Shown here: positions 59,778 to 64,000 of the stretch, one piece after another
Layout of the letters: each line of letters begins with the position of its first letter
Position numbering within the stretch: the first letter of the stretch is position 1
From: Glaciecola sp. 33A
GTDB taxonomy: Bacteria > Pseudomonadota > Gammaproteobacteria > Enterobacterales > Alteromonadaceae
Direction: 5' to 3'
DNA: 64,000 bases
Assembly: GCF_002836745.1 (NCBI RefSeq)
Contig: NZ_PJAR01000044.1
Span: 682,001-746,000 of the forward strand
Program-made: the position numbers and the translations under genes
The notes under the pieces: model-generated
Seen by the model: the letters and a program-made list of their open reading frames with translations, nothing else
The model's database searches: none
What the model was told of the DNA's origin: nothing

Positions 59778-60488
59778 CTAAAGCTCAAGACCGATCCGTT
59801 TCGCCACTTCAATATATGATTCAACGACTGAACCTAAACCTTGTCTAAATCTGTCTTTATCTAACTTTTTGCGAGTTTCTTTATCCCAAAGTCGACAACC
59901 ATCTGGCGTGAATTCATCACCTAAAATGAGTTCGCCGTTGCTCAAACCAAACTCCAGTTTATAGTCAACAAGCAACATACCACCTTCTTCAAATAATGGT
60001 TTCAATACATCATTGACAGCGAAGGTAAGACGTTTCATTTCATCTATTTGCTCTTGAGTTGCCCATCCAAAAGCGGTGATGTGATAATCATTTACCATTG
60101 GGTCATGCAAAGCATCATTTTTCAGGAAGAACTCAAACGTAGGAGGGTCTAAAACAAGTCCTTCTTCTATACCAAGGCGACGTACCATCGAGCCTGCTGC
60201 AATATTCCTAACAACACATTCAACCGGTATCATCGTTAATTTTTTTACGACACATTCAGTGTCTGACAGCAAAGACTCAACTTGCGTTTTTATGCCGGCT
60301 GCTTCAAGTTTCTGCATAATAAAATGATTGAATTTATTATTTACTTCGCCTTTACGCTCAAGTTGTTCAATTTTTTCTCCGTCGAAAGCCGACGTATCAT
60401 TTCTAAAATACAATACTAATTTGTCAGCATCTTCAGTTAAAAAAACAGTTTTTGCTTTACCACGATACAATTCATCTCGTTTTTGCAT
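59778..60488 (-). CDS. purC: Phosphoribosylaminoimidazole-succinocarboxamide synthase
   Basis: This 236-residue SAICAR synthetase acts in purine synthesis. Blocks [36 protein letters not shown] and [20 protein letters not shown] (20 residues) are all present. It is downstream of bamC with 17 bases between, as in E. coli. Confidence 0.98.
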   Translation of the reverse strand: MQKRDELYRGKAKTVFLTEDADKLVLYFRNDTSAFDGEKIEQLERKGEVNNKFNHFIMQKLEAAGIKTQVESLLSDTECVVKKLTMIPVECVVRNIAAGSMVRRLGIEEGLVLDPPTFEFFLKNDALHDPMVNDYHITAFGWATQEQIDEMKRLTFAVNDVLKPLFEEGGMLLVDYKLEFGLSNGELILGDEFTPDGCRLWDKETRKKLDKDRFRQGLGSVVESYIEVAKRIGLEL

Positions 60489-60505
60489 GGAAAGAGTCCC
60501 TAACC

Positions 60506-61606
60506 CTAAATATCTAGATCTTCATTGCCCATATAATCTTTAAATGGTGCAAATATTTTTACTATCTGTTTCGCGTCAAAGGGTTTACTCTCATTATCCA
60601 TGAAAGTAACCGTGGTTTTCTCACCTATCCCTTCTAACTTGAGGCGGTACTCGTCTTTTTCGATATCAAGTTCATCATTACCGCCCAATAAACCTGACCA
60701 CCAAGAACTTTCAACACCATTATATTGCACGAACAACAGACCCGTTGATTGGTCTAAATCTTTAACATCAAAACCCATTTTACGTAAAACCAGTAACAAC
60801 CTCGGCCAGGTGTTTTCATAAACGGCATCAACCATAAATGCAGGATTACCATCGGAGTTGAAGCCCATTTCGCTACTGAAACCTCGACGGATTGTTGCGA
60901 TCCGTTGAGTGTTCGCAAGGCGAATACCAAAATCGTATTCAATAATAACGCTATTCAGGAAATTTGATTCGTTGGTCCGTTTACTGATCAGATCAACCTG
61001 CTCTATTACCGATCGACCATTTTCATCTAAATAATCAATAAGCTCGGTTTTAAGCGATGCTGCGCGGCCGTGCGGTGCAAGCTCCATCGTAAACTTGAAT
61101 TTTTTATTCAAAGATATAAAATCATCAGTAAAATCATACCAACTAGTGGGAACTTCGCGCACTTCCGTTACCCAATTGGTAATTAATATATTGTTGTCTT
61201 TGTCGAATTTTTCAACACCAACGTTACTTTTTTCCAAATAATCTAATACGGTGTCCCAAACAGTTTTTTGTAACGGTTCGCTATCATCAACTTGCTCAAA
61301 CAGGACTTTAGCTTCTCCAGAACCTTCCTCTACACGCGTTCCAGTAACCAATGGCAGTATTAATGTCGGTGGGATCACCTTTAATTTTTTACCTTTTAGA
61401 TCGGTTGGCGCGTTCTCACCCAACTCAGGCAAAATGAATCGTTGAGAATAATTTGGAGAATCTAAACCTTCAGGAACATCCATTGATTTGTGTTGTGACG
61501 CTTCTAAGTATTTATAACTACCTGACGCTAATTCACGTTCTGCCTTGCCCGCACAGCCAACTATAGTGAATACAACGAGACTTAAACCTACCGCTTTATA
61601 TTTCAT
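60506..61606 (-). CDS. bamC: Outer-membrane assembly lipoprotein BamC
   Basis: This 366-residue lipoprotein has a signal peptide with lipobox VGCAG, an unstructured N-terminal stretch that contacts BamD (with [13 protein letters not shown]) and two helix-grip domains. It is part of the Bam complex that inserts outer-membrane proteins. It lies between dapA and purC as in E. coli (nlpB). Confidence 0.92.
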   Translation of the reverse strand: MKYKAVGLSLVVFTIVGCAGKAERELASGSYKYLEASQHKSMDVPEGLDSPNYSQRFILPELGENAPTDLKGKKLKVIPPTLILPLVTGTRVEEGSGEAKVLFEQVDDSEPLQKTVWDTVLDYLEKSNVGVEKFDKDNNILITNWVTEVREVPTSWYDFTDDFISLNKKFKFTMELAPHGRAASLKTELIDYLDENGRSVIEQVDLISKRTNESNFLNSVIIEYDFGIRLANTQRIATIRRGFSSEMGFNSDGNPAFMVDAVYENTWPRLLLVLRKMGFDVKDLDQSTGLLFVQYNGVESSWWSGLLGGNDELDIEKDEYRLKLEGIGEKTTVTFMDNESKPFDAKQIVKIFAPFKDYMGNEDLDI

Positions 61607-61617
61607 TAAAAACCTAA

Positions 61618-62496
61618 CTAAATTAAATTCAACGCACTAAGAGTTTCTTCGATTGCTTTTTTACTATTTAGTTCAGGTAGAACCATTGGAAGTCGCAAAA
61701 AAGCATCATCGATGAGACCCATTTTATATAATGCCCACTTTGGCATAACCGGATTTGGTTCAACAAACAAAATCCGATGTAACTCGATTATTTGGTTGTT
61801 TAACTGCTGCGATAGTTCTACGTTGCCTTGCAGCGCGGCTTCGCACATAGCAGCCATTGCTTTTGGCACTATATTGGCGGTTACCGAGATGACACCATCG
61901 CCGCCCTGACACATGAAATTGCAACCAGAGTCGTCATCACCACTGAAAAATAAAAAATCATCAGCTACTAAGGATTTGGTTTGCTCTAACCTCGATAAAT
62001 CCCCAGTTGCATCTTTAATACCAACGATGTTCTTATGCTCGGATAACTCAGCAACGGTTTCTGGTAACATGTCAGCTACGGTTCGTCCGGGTACATTGTA
62101 TAGCATTAAGGGAATATCTGTCGCATCTGCAATTGCGTTAAAGTGTGCAACCATGCCGGCCTGTTGTGGTTTGTTGTAGTAAGGAACGACACTTAAAAAC
62201 CCATCAAGACCTAAACCGCACATTTGTTCACTTAAGAATATGGCTTCCGACGTAGAGTTCGCACCACTACCCGCCATGACAGGTATCTTTTTATCGACAA
62301 ACCCAATGATCAATTTAACCACATCAATATGTTCTTTAAATGGCAAAGTTGCTGATTCGCCGGTCGTCCCTACCGCAACAATACCATGCGTACCGTTGTC
62401 TATATGAAACTCAACCAACCTTCTCAAGCTAGTAACGTCTACACTGCCATTTGGCAACATAGGTGTTACTAATGCGACATAACTTCCTTTGAACAT
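61618..62496 (-). CDS. dapA: 4-hydroxy-tetrahydrodipicolinate synthase
   Basis: The supported start is the ATG at 62494-62496 (MFKGSYVALVTP), giving 292 residues. It condenses pyruvate and aspartate semialdehyde in lysine and diaminopimelate synthesis. The Schiff-base lysine is in NIVGIKDATGDL and the tyrosine in LMLYNVPGRT. It diverges from gcvR and is followed 11 bases later by bamC. Confidence 0.97.
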   Translation of the reverse strand: MFKGSYVALVTPMLPNGSVDVTSLRRLVEFHIDNGTHGIVAVGTTGESATLPFKEHIDVVKLIIGFVDKKIPVMAGSGANSTSEAIFLSEQMCGLGLDGFLSVVPYYNKPQQAGMVAHFNAIADATDIPLMLYNVPGRTVADMLPETVAELSEHKNIVGIKDATGDLSRLEQTKSLVADDFLFFSGDDDSGCNFMCQGGDGVISVTANIVPKAMAAMCEAALQGNVELSQQLNNQIIELHRILFVEPNPVMPKWALYKMGLIDDAFLRLPMVLPELNSKKAIEETLSALNLI

Positions 62497-62677
62497 TATT
62501 CCCCCTTTGAATCTGCCCGCCATGTTAGTGTTCACAAGCAATAAACACAAGCACATAAAGCCTAAGGTAATACATTTTTTTCTAATATATTATGTGAGAA
62601 CATATTTTGACTAACAATGTTCCTAAATTTATACTTATGCTAATATCCATTCTCCTATCTATAAGTACAACATTAGT

Positions 62678-63238
62678 ATGAATCAACAGATTATTGTGAA
62701 TATTTTAGGTGCCGACAAATTAGGCATTTTAAGCGAGATAAGCGCGTGTATGCATGACAAATGCTGCAACATTCTCGACAGTCGTCATGCTATTTATGGA
62801 ACCGACTTTTCGCTTTCCATGATCGTTGAAGGTACCCAATCAGCGATTACTAAATTGGAAGTGCAACTATCGAGTTTGTGCATGAAGTATGAGCTTCTCT
62901 CGATGATAAAACGCACCAGTGGCCACGCAAAACAGAATTTGGAGCAACTTATTAATTTGGAGTTTTCTGGAGAAGATGCGAAAGGAATAATTACGCGAGT
63001 CACTGCTTTTCTTGCTGAACGCCAAGTTTCTGTTAGTGCATTTAGACAACGGACCTTTATTGATAAGACAACTAACGTCGAAAATGTTAAATGTAAAATG
63101 GTACTCAGTGCGACCAAAGAATTAGATTTAGGTAATTTTGATGAAGAAATAAAACAACTTATGTGTAAATTGGGCCTGTCTGGAAAGGTGACACACAACG
63201 AAATTAAGGAAGAAAATGAACACATTGAAAGCTGGTGA
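62678..63238 (+). CDS. gcvR: Glycine cleavage system transcriptional repressor GcvR
   Basis: This 186-residue protein has two ACT domains, the first beginning IIVNILGADKLGILSEISAC (20 residues). In E. coli GcvR binds GcvA and glycine to control gcv genes. It lies between dapA and bcp, as in E. coli, and overlaps bcp by 23 bases. Confidence 0.88.
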   Translation: MNQQIIVNILGADKLGILSEISACMHDKCCNILDSRHAIYGTDFSLSMIVEGTQSAITKLEVQLSSLCMKYELLSMIKRTSGHAKQNLEQLINLEFSGEDAKGIITRVTAFLAERQVSVSAFRQRTFIDKTTNVENVKCKMVLSATKELDLGNFDEEIKQLMCKLGLSGKVTHNEIKEENEHIESW

Positions 63239-63677
63239 TAAAGCACCACAATTTACGCTACAAAACCAATCTGATGACCTTGTATCCTTAGCCGATTTTA
63301 CGGGTAAAAAAGTATTAGTTTATTTTTATCCAAAAGCAATGACCCCAGGATGTACGATCCAAGCTCAAGGCTTGCGCGATATAAAAAGCGATTTAGACAA
63401 TAAAAATGTTGTGGTACTCGGTATTAGTCCGGACGCAGTAAAACGTTTGCCTAAGTTTATTCAAAAAGAATCATTAAACTTCACGCTACTGAGTGACGAG
63501 GACCATGCTGTTGCCGATGCCTTTGGCGTTTGGGGCCTGAAAAAATTCATGGGTAAAGAATATGATGGAATACATCGCCTCAGTTTCCTAATAGACGAAA
63601 ATGGTGTTATCAGTCATGTGCTTGATAAGTTTAAAACCAAAGAACATCATCAAGTTGTCTTAGACTTGTTAGCCTAA
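63216..63677 (+). CDS. bcp: Thioredoxin-dependent thiol peroxidase Bcp (1-Cys type)
   Basis: This 153-residue peroxiredoxin removes hydroperoxides. The peroxidatic cysteine is in YPKAMTPGCTIQAQGLRD. The position five residues on, which is a cysteine in E. coli (the resolving cysteine), is glutamine here, so it should resolve with an external thiol. It overlaps the end of gcvR by 23 bases. Confidence 0.95.
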   Translation: MNTLKAGDKAPQFTLQNQSDDLVSLADFTGKKVLVYFYPKAMTPGCTIQAQGLRDIKSDLDNKNVVVLGISPDAVKRLPKFIQKESLNFTLLSDEDHAVADAFGVWGLKKFMGKEYDGIHRLSFLIDENGVISHVLDKFKTKEHHQVVLDLLA

Positions 63678-63729
63678 GATTGGCGTCAATAAAAAAGACG
63701 GTCCGGAGTACCCGCCTTTTTTTGTTCTA

Positions 63730-64000
63730 CTATTTAATTTCACTTGGCTCAGGGCCAGAGTCGACCTCAGAGGGCGATGACCAAGCAGCAATGACAGCTT
63801 TCACTAAGGTGGCTAAAGGAATAGCAAAAAACACGCCCCAGAACCCCCACATCCCGCCAAATACCAACACAGCAATAATGATGTAGAGAGGATGCAGACT
63901 GACTGCCTCGGAGAACAGCACTGGTACAATAACATTGCCATCCAACGCCTGAATAATCGTATATACTAACATTAAATACCAAAACTCAGAGCTCACTCCG
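63730..64000 (-). CDS. perM: AI-2E/PerM family transporter, C-terminal part
   Basis: The frame runs off the right edge. The visible 89 or so residues contain membrane helices and the family blocks [20 protein letters not shown] (20 residues) and [18 protein letters not shown], typical of the C-terminal region of AI-2E/UPF0118 permeases. It ends in an acidic hydrophilic tail. E. coli perM lies beside bcp, supporting the name. Substrate unknown. Confidence 0.85.
   Translation of the reverse strand, partial: GVSSEFWYLMLVYTIIQALDGNVIVPVLFSEAVSLHPLYIIIAVLVFGGMWGFWGVFFAIPLATLVKAVIAAWSSPSEVDSGPEPSEIK

Overview
The window is a piece of a moderately AT-rich gammaproteobacterial chromosome, most likely from the Alteromonadales (Alteromonas/Glaciecola/Paraglaciecola-like). 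The basis is the protein sequences and a gene order that repeats several Enterobacteria/Alteromonas blocks: uvrY-uvrC-pgsA-tRNA(Gly,Cys,Leu); tRNA-Ser(TGA)-yccA-tus genes; lrp/ftsK-lolA-rarA-crcB-serS; gyrA-serC-aroA-cmk-rpsA-ihfB-lapA-lapB-pyrF; ubiG-nrdA-nrdB-yfaE; and purC-bamC-dapA/gcvR-bcp-perM. No database search was possible, so the taxonomic call is inference.

Layout. Bases 1-9 kb hold mixed housekeeping and envelope genes: a patatin-like C-terminus, DUF2987, Bax, a membrane protein, a LysE exporter, a rhodanese, msrB-msrA, a GGDEF-like protein with a degenerate active site, and an orphan GAF-PulE ATPase. Bases 9.2-12.7 kb hold three tRNAs and pgsA-uvrC-uvrY. Bases 13.05-31.18 kb are an integrated genomic island in the 3' end of a tRNA-Ser(TGA) gene, bounded by an 18-bp direct repeat. 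Bases 31.2-64 kb are backbone: sulfur relay, chromosome segregation, tRNA synthetase, replication, nucleotide, aromatic amino acid, cell envelope and lysine genes. The window ends inside a PerM-like transporter.

The island is the accessory part. It starts with a tyrosine integrase, an AlpA-type regulator and a small Cys-rich protein. Next comes a compact three-gene operon (TerB-domain membrane protein, DUF2791-type ATPase, Lhr-like helicase) that matches the Shango anti-phage system. After it come an orphan helix-turn-helix protein behind a hairpin leader, a gene remnant shifted at a poly-G tract, a 170-bp imperfect palindrome, and a two-gene DUF262-HEPN module that looks like a second nuclease-based defence unit. 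The right part of the island, all on the minus strand, has small exported proteins, a large lipoprotein and at least three broken gene ends; it looks like decaying cargo.

The backbone genes work together in recognisable ways. ftsK-lolA-rarA-crcB-serS is a tight operon. lrp and ald diverge. yccA and tusDCB-tusE follow the tRNA-Ser locus. nrdA is preceded by a promoter overlapped by two NrdR-like boxes exactly 32 bp apart. Possible novelty is concentrated in the island: the DUF262-HEPN pair, the unplaced HTH protein, the structured elements next to the Shango operon, and the large palindrome.
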